Positions 1 through 12,319 of a DNA stretch of 64,000 bases are shown here, piece by piece. This DNA comes from Microcebus murinus (Eukaryota > Chordata > Mammalia > Primates > Cheirogaleidae), in the NCBI RefSeq assembly GCF_040939455.1, contig NC_134129.1, positions 17,960,501 through 18,024,500 on the forward strand, given 5' to 3'. The first letter of the stretch is position 1, and each line of letters opens with the position of its first letter. The position numbers and the translations under genes were made by a program. Under the pieces are notes generated by a model. That model had not been told where the DNA came from. It ran no database searches and saw nothing but the letters and a program-made list of their open reading frames with translations.

Positions 1-35
1 GGAAACACAGTAATTACAAATAAAATACATAAGAA

Positions 36-270
36 TTCCTATGGAGTCTCATGGAGCTTTATATTATATCGGTGAGAGCTGGGTGATAAGCAAATAGACA
101 ATCAACAAATAGTAGTTTATTAGATGGTGATAAATGCAATGGAACAAGGAAAGCAGGGGGATGGAGAGGTTTGGGAGGGTTGGGGCGTGGTGACAAGAGG
201 TGCAATTTTCAGCAGATCATTGTTGAGGAAAACCTCACTGAGGAGGTGACATTTGATCATGAGACCATGG
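36..270 (-). repeat. L2-like LINE remnant
   Basis: The stretch contains 'ctcatggagcttta', 'gacaatcaacaaatag' and 'ggaggtgacatttgatc', the diverged text of the widespread old mammalian LINE2-type repeat read on the complementary strand. Identification is from memory of the family only. Confidence 0.5.
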
Positions 271-2106
271 GGAGTCCAGGAGTTGAGGCCGAGCTGGATC
301 CCCTGAGGGTCCTGCGGTAACTGACCAAAGTGGGAAAAGAGGGGTCGATAATGGGGTCAGTCCCACTAGCAGCTACTGTGGCCGGGAACAGGCATGCATG
401 GGGCGTAGGCATGAAGGGAGGAAGGGGAGGGCATTGCCAAGAACACAGAGAGCTTGGGAGCTCCCTCCACTCCTGGCATCATCAGTTTATTCAGCAAGGA
501 TGTTGGGGAGACTCCCAATTTATTTATTCCGTTGTCGAGCACGTATTGGGCACCTACAACGTGCTGTGTGTGCATTGCTCCATGCTGAGGGTGTGGAGAT
601 GAGCAAAACACTGTGAGTGCTCCCTTCAAGGCACTCAGCGTTCTGCAGGACCCGCCGTGAACACTATTAAATTGCTGCACAATGTGGTCAGTTTATAAGA
701 TGGGGGGGTCACGGAGAATCGGGAGGGTTCGTTCCATCCGGCCTTACTACAGAAGGTTCCTAGCGGGGAGGAGGTGACAGCCGAAACGAGTTTTGGAGGA
801 AGAAGGAACATTTGCCATATGAACCAGGTGGGGAAAAAAGGATTTTGGGGTAGAGTAACAGCCTAGGTCTACCATATACTAAAGGGACTAGAGCTAGTTT
901 CGTTTTACTGGAACATAACATGGGAGAGGGAGGGACAAATGGATCTGAAGGATGTCAGGACGTCATAGTGGCAGTGTTTGCTGATCAATTGCATACAGAT
1001 GGCGGGGTCGAAGGTGAGGCCAACGTTTTTGGGGCTTGGGGGCTTGGGTAGATGGTGTCGCCACCAAGATAATGACGCGGATGAAAGGAAGAGAGGAGGG
1101 GACACTGGTGGAGGAGGAGTTGACGTCGAGATCATTTCTTACTCTGGTTCGAGAAGTGCATGACGATCGTTTTCCTTCGAGTGGAAACAAGAACAGCTTT
1201 TCTTCTGCAGGAGATGACTTGATTTATGTTTTCGTTCAGTGGCGTGCTGGTACACTGGTTCGCCGACAAAGAAGGAACAAACCAACAACAGAACCATCCT
1301 TTGTAGCAATGGTTGGCTCCTCTGATGTAAGCAGTCCCGCCAGATTTCAAGCTAATAATGGTTTCATTCTCTGCTCACACGCCACTGTGTCTTATCCTTG
1401 ACCAGTATTTGTTGAGCTTTCACTAGGTGCGAGGCGTGAAGCTGAGGGCTGGCTGCTTCCCTTTAGCTTCTGCATGGGTGCTTTGCGCCCACCCTCTCCT
1501 GCTCCAGCTCTTCTCCCACGGGTTGGTTTCAGCCGTGGCTACTTTCCGGTCCCTGTTGGGTTCCACCAGTGGGAACCTCAGGCAAGAGATCAGCGTGCAA
1601 AAGAACAGGCACCCTGGGGTGCTGATTGCCCGGTTTTCCCATTGCCCTGTTACATGGGTTGGCTGGAACTCATTATGACAGGGTGAGACTTCCCCAGACA
1701 GGGACTCTCTCCCAGTTTCAGAGACTGCTCCTTCCCCTTGTCTCGCACCCCTGGGTGCTAACGGCTCCCTGCCCCAGCCCATCACGCTACCCACCCCTTG
1801 TGGGTTTCTCTCAACTCAGCCTGCACCTTTGCGAGTGGACCTGCCATCCCACGCTCTGAGTTCAGTGCGTCATCTCTCTCCTGTTGGGATCGGGACTATT
1901 GTCAAGGAAGACAAAGACACAGTCCTGGGTCTTAGAGTTGCACGCCGTCGTGACCAAGAAATGTCCCAGCTGCTTCCATTATTTGTCTTCTGGAGGGAGA
2001 GGATGACACGTGTAGACATGCACAGTGCTCGAGCACCCTGTCCAGTGGAGATGGGAATTAAGGCAGCCTCCTTCCTGCCTCTCTCCTGCCCCTTCTAGCC
2101 CTGCCC
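271..2106. other. Intron with old LINE-like remnants, no gene
   Basis: The part at 480-660 again resembles an L2 3' end ('cgagcacgtattgggcacct'), and 940-1180 looks like further diverged L2 text. Between 1400 and 1860 there is GC-richer sequence that resembles an old interspersed repeat I cannot name. Frames over 60 codons occur on both strands, but they overlap each other, have no family resemblance and no splice context. I see no gene. Confidence 0.4.
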
Positions 2107-2116
2107 TCTTACAAGG

Positions 2117-2428
2117 TCTCTCTCTTTTTTATTATTATTATTATTTTTTTTGAGACAGAGTCTCACTCTGTTGCCCAGGCTAGAGTGAGTGCCGTGGCAT
2201 CAGCCTAGCTCACAGCAACCTCCAACTCCTGGGCTCAATCGATCTTCCTGCCTCAGCCTCCCAAGTAGCTGGGACTACAGGCATGCGCCACCATGCCCGG
2301 CTAATTTTTTCTATACATATTAGTTGGCCAATTAATTTATTTTTTTTATTTATAGTAGAAGACGGGGTCTCGCTCTTGCTCAGGCTGGTTTCGAACTCCT
2401 GACCTCGAGCAATCGGCCCACCTCAGCT
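2117..2428 (-). mobile_element. Alu SINE, 5'-truncated
   Basis: It reads as the Alu complement from a T-rich tail through the strepsirrhine linker 'ttggccaatt'. The 5' part of the left arm is missing. A perfect 10-bp target duplication, tcttacaagg, flanks it at 2107-2116 and 2429-2438, so truncation happened at insertion. Confidence 0.95.
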
Positions 2429-3059
2429 TCTTACAAGGGCTCCTGAGGGCACCGGAGTGGGGTGACATAGGAAGCGAGTGCTTGGTGGCCCATTGCAGGG
2501 AGAAATCATCTGTTGTGTTTGTGTTTTCTAGCAGTGCTGAATGAATTCACACTCCTGCATCATTTGTGGATTTATGTGGTTCATATTGTGCGGAGGCCAT
2601 ATGGGGAGGCCACAGTTTTTGTCTATGGGATTTCTCCTTTGGGTTTCAGTTTCTTCACAGGGAAAAAGGAGGACATGCGAGTAGATAATCTTGCAAGACC
2701 CTTCCAACATTAACATTCTCTCCCTGACCAAGTAAGGTCTGCAGCTCTGGGAGCTGCCAGTGCCCGTGACTTTGTGAGTATTGTTCACCGAACAGCTCAG
2801 CCCAACAGACACGTTTAGGAACGCCTTTCTGCAGAGATAACTGTGTGAGTCTCATCTATGAATAGGACATCTGACTCAGTAGCACACCTCTGACGACACG
2901 ATGTGTCAAAGAAGGGTGTCTCAGCTAACTATTGCTGTGTAGCAAATCACATGGGTAGAGATAACACACATCTACTATCACACGGGTTCCGGGGTCAGGA
3001 ATCTGGGAGTTGCTTAGCTGGGTCCTCTGCTTCAGGTTCTGTTGCATGGTTTAACCACT

Positions 3060-3800
3060 TCAGTGCAAGTGTCAACTGTAGTCGACAGCCACAGATGAAT
3101 GGGCACAGCCCAGTGTTGACTGTAGTCGACAGCCACAGATGAACGCGCACAGCCCAGCGTGGACTGTAGTCGACAGCCACAGATGAACGCGCACAGCCCA
3201 GCGTCGACTGTAGTAGACAGCCACAGATGAACACGCACAGCCCAGCGTCGACTGTAGCCGACAGCCACAGATGAACGCGCACAGCCCAGCGTCGACTGTA
3301 GTCGACAGCCACAGATGAATGGGCACAGCCCAGCGTTGACTGTAGTCGATAGCCACAGATGAACGCGCACAGCCCGGAGTTGACTGTAGTCGACAGCCAC
3401 AGATGAATGGGCACAGCCCAGCGTTGACTGTAGTCGACAGCCACAGATGAACGCGCACAGACCAGCGTTGACTGTAGTCGACAGCTACAGATGAACGCAC
3501 ACAGCCCAGCGTCGACTGTAGTCGACAGCCACAGATGAACGCGCACAGCCCGGAGTTGACTGTAGTCGACAGCCACAGATGAACACGCACAGCCCAGCGT
3601 CGACTGTAGTCGACAGCCACAGATGGACACGCACAGCCCAGTGTCGACTGTAGTCGACAGTCACAGATGAACGCTCACAGCCCAGCGTGGACTGTAGTCG
3701 ACAGCCACAGACGAATGCGCACAGCGACTTTAGCCGACAGCCGTGATAGGAAGGTGCACAGCCGAGCATCGACTTGAGCCGACAGCCGTGATATGACTTT
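3060..3800. repeat. 44-bp minisatellite with GTCGAC in most units
   Basis: About 15 head-to-tail units of 44 bp are anchored by 'gtcgacagccacagatgaa' (starts at 3081, 3125, 3169 and so on). Many junctions read gtcgactgtagtcgac. Units differ by a few substitutions. The last two, from about 3710, are degenerate and shortened ('agccgacagccgtgata'). Because 44 is not a multiple of three, long open frames appear on the minus strand in all phases. These are repeat artefacts, not proteins. Confidence 0.95.
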
Positions 3801-5884
3801 TCTAATGTTTCATTTATCAAAATAAAATTGTGAACATTTAAAAATAACGCCATGAAAACGTATATGTGTAAGTTACCTATTCTGATTCGCATGACAAGGA
3901 AAGCTGCCTGTGAAGTCAAACAAGCTCTCAGTGCTTTCAAGCTTTCCTCCTCACACAAGAGCAAGACGGACTCGCAGTCCATGCACAGCGCAGACCACCG
4001 TGCGGACTGCGAGTGCCGGCCGTGGGCGAGGTTTCTCGGCCGGCGCTCCCCGGCCCGAAGTGGTTCATAAAGACATGGGCAGGGTGAGGTCTCATCTGCA
4101 GGCTGGACTGGGGAAAGATGCACTTCTAAGCCCCTATGATTGCGGGAAGAGTTTTAGCTCCTCAGGGGCTGTTGGACCGAGGGCCTTCGTTCCTAGCTGG
4201 CTGTTGGCCTGAAGCCACCTTTAGCTACTGCCGCGTGGACCTCTCCAGTGTGACAGCTTGCTTCATCAACGCCAGGTTGGGAGTGGGACTTCCAGCCAAC
4301 CAGCAGTCTGGGTGATGCAAGGGGCACCCCGTTACCTTCTGTTGGTTGGAAGTGAGTCACGAGCCCAGCCCACTCTGCAGAGAAAGGGATTACACGGGGC
4401 ATGAACACCAGGGCACAGAGAGCTCTGGGGACCATCTTATAGAGTCTGCCTGTCACCAAGACTCTTTTGTTATTTTTTTTTTCCATGAAGAAAGAGTTTT
4501 AAATCCTTAGTTCACCTAGTATATTTAGTTAGTTTATTTACGAAAAGTAAAAAGTAACAACTGAATACAATATGAGATCTTGAACGGAGATTCTGGAAAT
4601 ATTTCAATAGAGTCCTTCATTCGGTTAAAGCTATTATATCAATGCTGATTTCCTGGTGCTAATCGGTATACTATAGTTATGTAAAATGTTTACCTTAAGG
4701 GAACCTAGATAAAGGCTACATTCTTTCTGTACTTTTTTTTTTTTTAATAACTTTCTGTACTTTTTAAAATAACTTTTCTGTAAGTCTAAAAGTAGTTCAA
4801 AATAAAAAGTTAGGAAAAAAAAATGATTTATAAAACTTAAAAATCCATTAGCTCTATAAGCCTGTTTTGTGTTAGTCGCTTATTCAATAATTTTAACTTC
4901 CTGTCCTTATCAGGACATTTTTTGGTAGATAAAATCTACACTTTTTTTTTTTTTTTTTGTAGATACATCCTGCCAACATTTTTGGAAGGTAAATTCTCTA
5001 CAAATGTTAGAGGTAAATTGTACGATTTTTTTTTTTTGGCAGATAAATCATTTTAGAACATCCTTACTAGTGAAAACACCACAAAAACCTCACTATCACT
5101 ACTATATTGTAGTATCATTTATACATTTATCAACTGTTTCACTATGTAGTTAATAATTAGTAAATAATGATTTGGAGGTGGTATGAGAACTTTCTGCTTT
5201 AACTTTAGTTGAAATGTGCTAGGGACTTCTGGGCATCACCAAATGCACTTCCCACGTCCATTTAAAATAATCACTGTTTCTAAAATAGGATTCTGATAGC
5301 CAAAGTGGACTCTTTCCCTGTGCTCAGCCCTGGTTTTCAGTTGTCAGTCTGTTGGTTGCTTGGATATAGACGCATATTCCAAAATAGTGTGTCCTGTCTC
5401 ACCACACTGCTCGAAGTGATGAAAAGCAAAATACTTTACCGCTTCATAGGCAGTTGAATTTTCCTGCAATGCAGGAACAAATGGCTCCTCCTTTTGCTCA
5501 CTCTCTGGAAGGGCTGCTAGTTATTAATACTCTATCTCTATTGCACATGTCCTGGTCAGCAATTTAAAACTTGTGGTTCTCAGTTGGTTACACCTCTTAG
5601 GAGAGCTATTTGGAAACACTGTAGACATTTTTCTTGGGCCCTATTTTTAGAATGGAGGGCCTAATGGTATTTTAATGTCTCTGGGTATTCCCAGAACTCA
5701 TCTCAAGAAAAATGTCTGTTACCTTTTGAAATTTAGCAAAGCTGGCGGGATTATCGGCGCTCTTCTGAGAAATCTCACCTTAAAGATTGAATTTTGATTT
5801 AGAGAATGTTAGTGGTAAAAGGACCATGAAAAATGGTACAAACTCCAGCTCTTCCAAACTCCTCCCCTCCCTTTTATTTACATC
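3801..5884. other. Intron, mostly AT-rich, no gene
   Basis: A small GC-rich pocket lies at 3960-4070 with an 11-bp inverted repeat. From 4440 onward the sequence is AT-rich with several T runs of 8-15. No known repeat family or coding sequence could be supported. Confidence 0.5.
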
Positions 5885-5889
5885 TTTAT

Positions 5890-6547
5890 TTATATTTTTT
5901 CAGCATATTATGGGGGTACAAATGTTAAGGTTACGTATATTGCCCTTGCCCTTCTCCCCCCTCGAGTCAGAGCTTCAAGCGTGTCCATCCCCCAGTTGGT
6001 GCACATCTCACTCATTATGTTTGTATATACTCGTCCCCTCCCCCCACCTGCCGACACCTGATAAATGTTATTCCTATATGTCCACTTAGGTGTTGATCTA
6101 TTAATACCAATTTGCTGGTGAGTACATGTGGTGTTTGTTTTTCCATTCTTGGGATACTTCACTTAGCAGAATGGGTTCCAGCTCTATCCAGAAAAATACA
6201 AAAGGTGCTATATCACTGTTGTTTCTTAAAGCTGAATAGTACTCCATGGTATACACATATACCACATTTTATTAATCCACTCTCTTATTGATGGGCACTT
6301 GGGTTGTTTCCACAGCTTTGCAATTGTGAATTGTGCTGCTATAAACATTCGAGTGCAGGTATCTTTTTTATAGAGTGTCTTTTGTTCTTTTGGGTAGATG
6401 CCCAGTAGTGGGATTGCTGGATCAAATGGTAGATTCACTTGTATCGCTTTGAGGTATCTCCATATTGCTTTCCACAGAGGCTGAACCAGTTTGCAGTCCC
6501 ACCAGCAGTGTAGGAGTGTTCCTCTCTCTCCGCATCTACGCCCAGAC
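5890..6547 (-). mobile_element. L1 3' end, lineage-specific type
   Basis: On the minus strand this is the C-terminal part of L1 ORF2 and the 3' UTR. Recognisable peptides include [25 protein letters not shown] and [19 protein letters not shown]. The 3' UTR carries 'cagcatattatgggggtac' next to a short T tract. The element is 5'-truncated and its coding remnant is broken. Confidence 0.92.
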
Positions 6548-6596
6548 AAACTCTTTCCTTTTTAAATGAGGAAACTGAGAAACAGATGCCAGATAA

Positions 6597-7148
6597 ATTT
6601 TTTTTAACATTTTGGTTACATCGTATATCTTTGCCTCTGCCTAGCAAGGGTTAGGGGTATGCCCTTGCCCTCCACAATGCTCACCACATCCCTCAGATGT
6701 GGGTCTACACCCCACCAACCCCTGAATCCCTGGTGAACACCACCACCCTTTGAGCACCATAGTGTTAATCAGTCAGTACCAATTTGATGGCGAGTAAATG
6801 TGGAGCCCATTTTTCTGATCTTGTGTCCCTCACTTTGGATAATGGGCTTAAGCTCAATCCAGGATAATACAAGCGGTGCTAGTTCGCTGTTGTTTCTTAG
6901 GATTGAGTAATATTCCATTGTGAACATATACCACATTTTAATAATCCACTCATGAACTGATGGACACTTAGGTTGTTTCCACGTCCTTGCAATAGTGAAT
7001 TGTGCTGCCATAAACATGTGGGTGCAGATGTCTTTATAATAGAATGTCTTTTGCTCTTTTGGGGTATCTCAAAGAGCTAGAAATAGAAATATCATTCGAT
7101 CCTGCAATAGCATTATTAGGCATGTATCTGGAAGACTATAATTTGAGC
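6597..7148 (-). mobile_element. L1 3' end with inverted 5' segment (twin-primed)
   Basis: 6597-7061 reads as L1 3' UTR and ORF2 C-terminus on the minus strand (peptides FMAAQFTIARTWKQPKCPS and HEWIIKMWYM). From about 7062 to 7148 the sequence switches to the sense strand of the adjoining upstream ORF2 part (EIEISFDPAIALLGMYLED). This order, with the 5' piece flipped, is the known product of twin priming during L1 insertion. Confidence 0.85.
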
Positions 7149-7384
7149 ACTCTGGTGGAGGGGGCCGTCAGGGTGGGGTGCAGGTGTTGAGAAGGTCGGG
7201 ACAGTATCAGGACCCTGGGACCCTGGTCACGGGCTAGGAGGCAAAGGAGGGATGCCTGGACACGCCTGGCGTCTGTTATAGCTCTACTGTGGGCTGACCA
7301 CACCTAGAAAAGAAACCTGAAACATCTACACCATTTCCATGTGTTCCTCAGCGCCTTTGGCAGATGCTGTGACTATTCACTATA
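7149..7384. other. Intron, nothing recognised
   Basis: Moderately GC-rich sequence between an L1 and a DNA transposon, with no repeat or coding match that I can support. Confidence 0.4.
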
Positions 7385-7925
7385 CTGTGTTTCCCTGAAA
7401 ATAAGACAGGGTCTTATATTTATTTTTCCTCAAGAAGACACCCTAGGGCTTATTTTCAGGGGATGTGTTATCTTTTTTAAGTACGGTACAACGCTCTACA
7501 TTGATTCAAATAGAGTGAAGTCGTCTTCTTCTGGAACATCATCCTCACTCTCCAAACCCCGAATCCCATCCTGAATGTCTTGCGACTCTATTTCCTTTAG
7601 AACCACTGGCCTGATCTCTCCTGTGGAGCACTAGAGCTCTCACGGGGCAGATGAGAAGGGATGCTCGTGTTCTTTCCCGCTCCGCGACAACACGCATGGG
7701 TTGTGCAGATGCGCTGCGCAGCCACGCCCGTCACTAGGGCTGATTTTCATAGCCACGCCCATCACCAGGGCTGATTTTCATAGCCACGCCCATCACTAGG
7801 GCTGATTTTCATAGCCACACCCATCACTAGGGCTGATTTTCGGGGTAGGGCTTCTATTGGGCACATGCTTAGACATCCTGCTAGGGCTTATTTGATGGGT
7901 AGCTCTTATTTTTGGAGAAACACAG
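7385..7925 (-). mobile_element. ccgtgtttcccc DNA transposon, copy 1
   Basis: Inverted ends ctgtgtttccc and gagaaacacag are flanked by TA on both sides (7383-7384 and 7926-7927), a Tc1/mariner-type target site. It contains the shared short reading frame on the minus strand, broken here by a one-base deletion ('ggcctgatc' for 'ggccccgatc'). Four 31-bp units of 'agccacgcccatcactaggg' type follow. Confidence 0.85.
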
Positions 7926-7927
7926 TA

Positions 7928-8559
7928 GGTTCACTACGATTCTGTAGAAGGAAGGGAAATCCCAGCCACCATGCATGTGTTTGTGCCCCTGGGAAAGTGC
8001 ATATCAGGTTTCAAACTATCTTCGAATTGTGCTTTTGAAACATGCATTCATGAAGTTAGGGCTTTCTTGTAATGTGGTAGTTCATAGAGTGGTCCTTGTG
8101 TCCAACTGCCCGAGTTCTAATCCTGCTCTACACTCATACCTCAGTGAACTTAGACAAACCTCTTATTTTTCCTGTGCCTCAGTTTCCTTATTTGTGTGTT
8201 AGAGATGACAGTTCACAGTGCCTATAACAAAAGGGCTGTCATGAGAAATAAATGAGGTCATGCATGTGTAGTACTTAGCGCAGTGCCTGGCAAAGGGTAA
8301 GTAATTGTATAGGAATTCTATGTTCTCCACGTTCTTTAACTGTGTGTCTTAGTTTTATCTGAGAATTTACAGTCTCTGAGTTCTCTGGAATAAGATGTAG
8401 GACAATAAATATTTCAAAACAATGTTATTTAAGTGATACTTTCTTAGTCTGTATTTCCTGAATGGCAGTCAGGTGTTTTGTTGATACCAAGATACTGAGT
8501 ATCAACCAATCCATATTTTGTGTCCTAAAACTAATTTTTTCAAATGCAAAACCTCTCTA
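7928..8559 (+). repeat. Intron with a MIR SINE at about 8075-8322
   Basis: Core text 'ctgtgcctcagtttcctta', then 'cagtgcctggcaaa', identifies an old MIR in sense orientation. The flanks on either side are unassigned intron. Confidence 0.75.
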
Positions 8560-8778
8560 ATTAATCCACTTGTGTATTGATGGGCACTTGAGTTGTTTCC
8601 ACAGCTTTGCAATTGTGAATTGTGCTGCTATAAACATTTGAGTGCAGGTGTCTTTTTCATAGAGTGACTTTTGATCTTTCAGGTAGATGCCCAGTAGTGG
8701 GATTGCTGGATCAAATGGTAGATCCACTTGTATCGCTTTGAGGTATCTCCATATTGCTTTCCACAGAGGTTGAACTAG
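8560..8778 (-). mobile_element. Internal L1 ORF2 fragment
   Basis: The minus strand gives [20 protein letters not shown] and [19 protein letters not shown]. Both ends are lost and there is no 3' UTR or A-tail, so it is a stranded internal fragment left by deletion or rearrangement. Confidence 0.88.
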
Positions 8779-9145
8779 ACTGACCAAAATATTAACTACA
8801 CAGGCCCTTCTACGAGTCGTAAGGTGAAAGGAGCAAGTAACATAAAAAGGAAAGCCAATCCGAATAACGCCAGACTTCTCTGCTGAAAATTTTCCACATT
8901 TGCACTATCAAATCCACTTACATATGTTTGTGGATAATTATGTCCATATCAGGATTCTAAAGGATGCTCAGTTTTAACATGGCTTTTTGAGAGGAAGGTC
9001 GTGAATATTTTTACCCGAAAGTAATTGTTGAGTTTCCCTTTTCCATTTTTATGTATAGCAAGATCTCTCTCCCAAGATTCTTTTACAGACCCTGTTGGTT
9101 CTGTTGTATCTCAATGGCTGGCATATCCCTTATGTTTCTGTAGTC
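8779..9145. other. Intron, nothing recognised
   Basis: Unique-looking sequence between an L1 fragment and an Alu. No coding or repeat signal supported. Confidence 0.4.
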
Positions 9146-9159
9146 TAAAGAAGTATGAA

Positions 9160-9503
9160 GGCCGGGCGCGGTGGCTCACGCCTGTAATCCCAGCACTCTG
9201 GGAGGCCGAGGTGGGAGGAACGCTCAAGGTCAGGAGTTCGAGACCAGCCTGAGCAAGAGCGAGACCCCCATCTCTACTAAAAATAGAAACAAATTAATTG
9301 GCCAACTAATATATATAGAAAAAAAAAATTAGCCAGGCATGGTGGCGCATGCCTGTAGTCCCAGCTACTTGGGAGGCTGAGGCAGGAGGATCACTTGAGC
9401 CCAGGAGTTTGAGGTTGCTGTGAGTGAGGCTGACGCCACAGCACTCTAGCCTGGACAACATAGTGAGACTCTGTCTCAAAAATAATAATAATAATAATAA
9501 TAA
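9160..9503 (+). mobile_element. Alu SINE, full length
   Basis: It starts ggccgggcgcggtggctc and carries the linker 'attggccaactaat'. It ends in an (AAT)n tail. The target duplication taaagaagtatg is found at 9146-9157 and 9504-9515. Confidence 0.97.
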
Positions 9504-9515
9504 TAAAGAAGTATG

Positions 9516-10449
9516 CAGATGATATTTTAAATGGGCTTGTTTGACCGAGGAGGTTTGAAAACCCAATTATTAGGCCCTTATATGGGAAGAGATCATTTGG
9601 GAGAGTAGGTGCTCATGCTTCTGCTATTGGGAGCTCTGTGACCTTGAGCTCGTACCAGAATCTTCCCGGGCCTGTCTCAAATGAAGAGTTTGAGTGTAGT
9701 GTCGTTTAAGGTTTCTTGCAGACCTAATATTATACGGTTCTGTGATATGTTATTTAATCTCCATTTGTGAAGCATAATGCTTTGATTTGATGGAGGCGTA
9801 CGGTTTCCATAAAACTATTATTAGAAATGTCTTTACCTGATGACCGGCCAGGGCGAGAGATGGAGCCTGTAGCTGTGCAGCAGGGAAAGCCACCTGGGTC
9901 TGCAAGGAAACAGGTGCAATGGCCTTGGCGTTGTCCGAGTCTTAGTCTCCATGCATGGATCCAGGGGTGTTTGGCTGCATGGCAAGCGAATAAGATAAGT
10001 TCCAGGGGCATCCTTACTCTTACCATTAAGGGACAATTGTTTGCATTTTTCTACTTTGCAGAAGCCAGACTAGACATCTGAAAAGATTAATAACTGGAGG
10101 AGGTCTTCCAAGTTTCTACTTGTCTGTATAATGTTTCTTTTCCAGGGAGTTCAGGGAAGTTAAGGAACAGTTTACTCTCCGTCTGCCTTTTGGAGATACT
10201 TGGAATCTCTCCAAGGGATAATAAAAATATGCAAATAACTTATTTGTGACCTACTTCTGCCTTTGCAATTTGGTGGCCCTCATTTCCATGTTAATTTTTC
10301 TCTTTTGATATAGTACATGGAGCTCTTTTTGCCTGACAAGTGTATTTTAGGACAGGTAACTTAAAAAGAAAAAAGATTTGAGAAAAAAACTGTTTGGGAT
10401 AAATTCTTCTACAAGAGGTAGATGATATATTGGAGAGGTAGCTCATTCT
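9516..10449. other. Intron, nothing recognised
   Basis: Apparently unique sequence. Short frames at 9750-10080 on both strands overlap each other and resemble nothing known. Confidence 0.4.
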
Positions 10450-10457
10450 CTCTAAAG

Positions 10458-10746
10458 CAGGGGTCCTCAAGCTTTTTACTTTTTTTTTTTTTTTTTTTAA
10501 CCTGTAGTTTTAAGATTAATATTTTTTTACTTTTTTTTTTTTTTTTTTTTTTAACCTGTAGTTTTAAGATTAAAAGCTTTTTAAACAGGGGCCCAGTTCA
10601 CTGTTCCTGAGACTGTTGGAGAGAGCGCACTGTGGACCCGGGACGAGTCGGCTGCTAAGCAGGACAGGCAGCGGCGGCAAAAACACCCGGATAAATGTCC
10701 TCGGTGGGCCGCTTGTGGCCCGAGGGCCGTAGTTTGAGGACCCCTG
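10458..10746 (+). mobile_element. OC1-like hAT element with inserted duplicated T-rich sequence
   Basis: The ends caggggtcctcaa and tttgaggacccctg and the internal text 'tttttaaacaggggcccagt' match OposCharlie1-type hAT elements from memory. After the first 20 bases it is interrupted at about 10480-10570 by two near-identical blocks: a T run, then 'aacctgtagttttaagatta'. Flanking 8-mers ctctaaag and ccctagaa resemble the hAT nTCTAGAn target. Confidence 0.82.
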
Positions 10747-10809
10747 CCCTAGAATCAAGACAGTAGAGTGGCTAAAATCATCAAAGAGCTGAATGTAGAA
10801 AGTTAAGTT

Positions 10810-11660
10810 GTTGACCATAGTAAATATAAATTATTATATAAAATAGTCAGTAACATAATAAATAGTAAATATAAATTATTATATAACATAATCAGTTACA
10901 TAATAAATAGTAAATATAAATTACTATATAACATAATTAGTAACATAATAAATAGTAAATATAAATTATTATTTAACATAATCAGTAACATAATAAATAG
11001 TAAATATAAATTATTATATAAAATAGTCAGTAACATAATAAATAGTAAATATAAATTATTATATAAAATAATCAAAATAGTAAATATAAATTATTATATA
11101 ACATAATCAGTAACATAATAAATAGTAAATATAAATTATTATATAAAATAGTCAGTAACATAATAAATAGTAAATATAAATTATTATATAAAATAATCAA
11201 AATAGTAAATATAAATTATTATATAACATAATCAGTAACATAATAAATAGTAAATATAAATTATTATATAAAATAATCAAAATAGTAAATATAAATTATT
11301 ATGTAACATAATCAGTAACATAATAAATAGTAAATATAAATTATTATATAAAATAATTAGTAACATAAATAGTAAATATAAATTATATAAAATAATCAGT
11401 AACATAATAAATGGTAAATATAAGTTATTATGTAAAATAATCAGTAACATAATAAATAGTAAATATAAATTATTATATAAAATAATCAGTAACATAATAA
11501 ATGGTAAATATAAGTTATTATAGAAAATAATCAGTAACATAATAAATGGTAAATATAAATTATTATATAAAATAATTAGTAACATAATAAAATAGTAAAT
11601 ATAAATTATTATATAAAACAATTAGTAACATAATAAACAGTAAATATAAGTTATTTTTAG
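10810..11660. repeat. 45-bp AT-rich tandem array
   Basis: About 19 units are built on 'agtaacataataaatagt' and 'aatataaattattatata'. Some units are shortened, for example by loss of the 'agtaacataat' part. The period is a multiple of three, so the minus strand shows a spurious repeating MLLIILYNNLYLPFI frame. The array ends about 97 bp before the frizzled exon. Confidence 0.95.
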
Positions 11661-11730
11661 CTTACAGCGCTGGTGGCCACCTTTTCCTTAATCTCATTAG
11701 TATTTGAGAAGTGTTCTGTCGAAACACTGA

Positions 11731-12305
<575 letters not shown>

Positions 12306-12319
12306 CATTTTTAGAATTT

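Noticed and set aside
3060..3720. GTCGAC repeats as a cloning-vector or engineered array
   Set aside because: Units carry natural substitutions and grade into degenerate copies, and no vector sequence is present.
3060..3800. CRISPR-like array
   Set aside because: Units are contiguous without unique spacers, and the window is clearly vertebrate.
2995..4123. Long minus-strand frames (up to about 210 codons) over the 44-bp minisatellite
   Set aside because: The period is not a multiple of three, the same short peptide cycles in all frames, and there is no start context or splice site. Repeat artefact.
11277..11621. 114-codon minus-strand frame rich in Leu, Ile and Asn
   Set aside because: Pure translation of the 45-bp AT-rich array.
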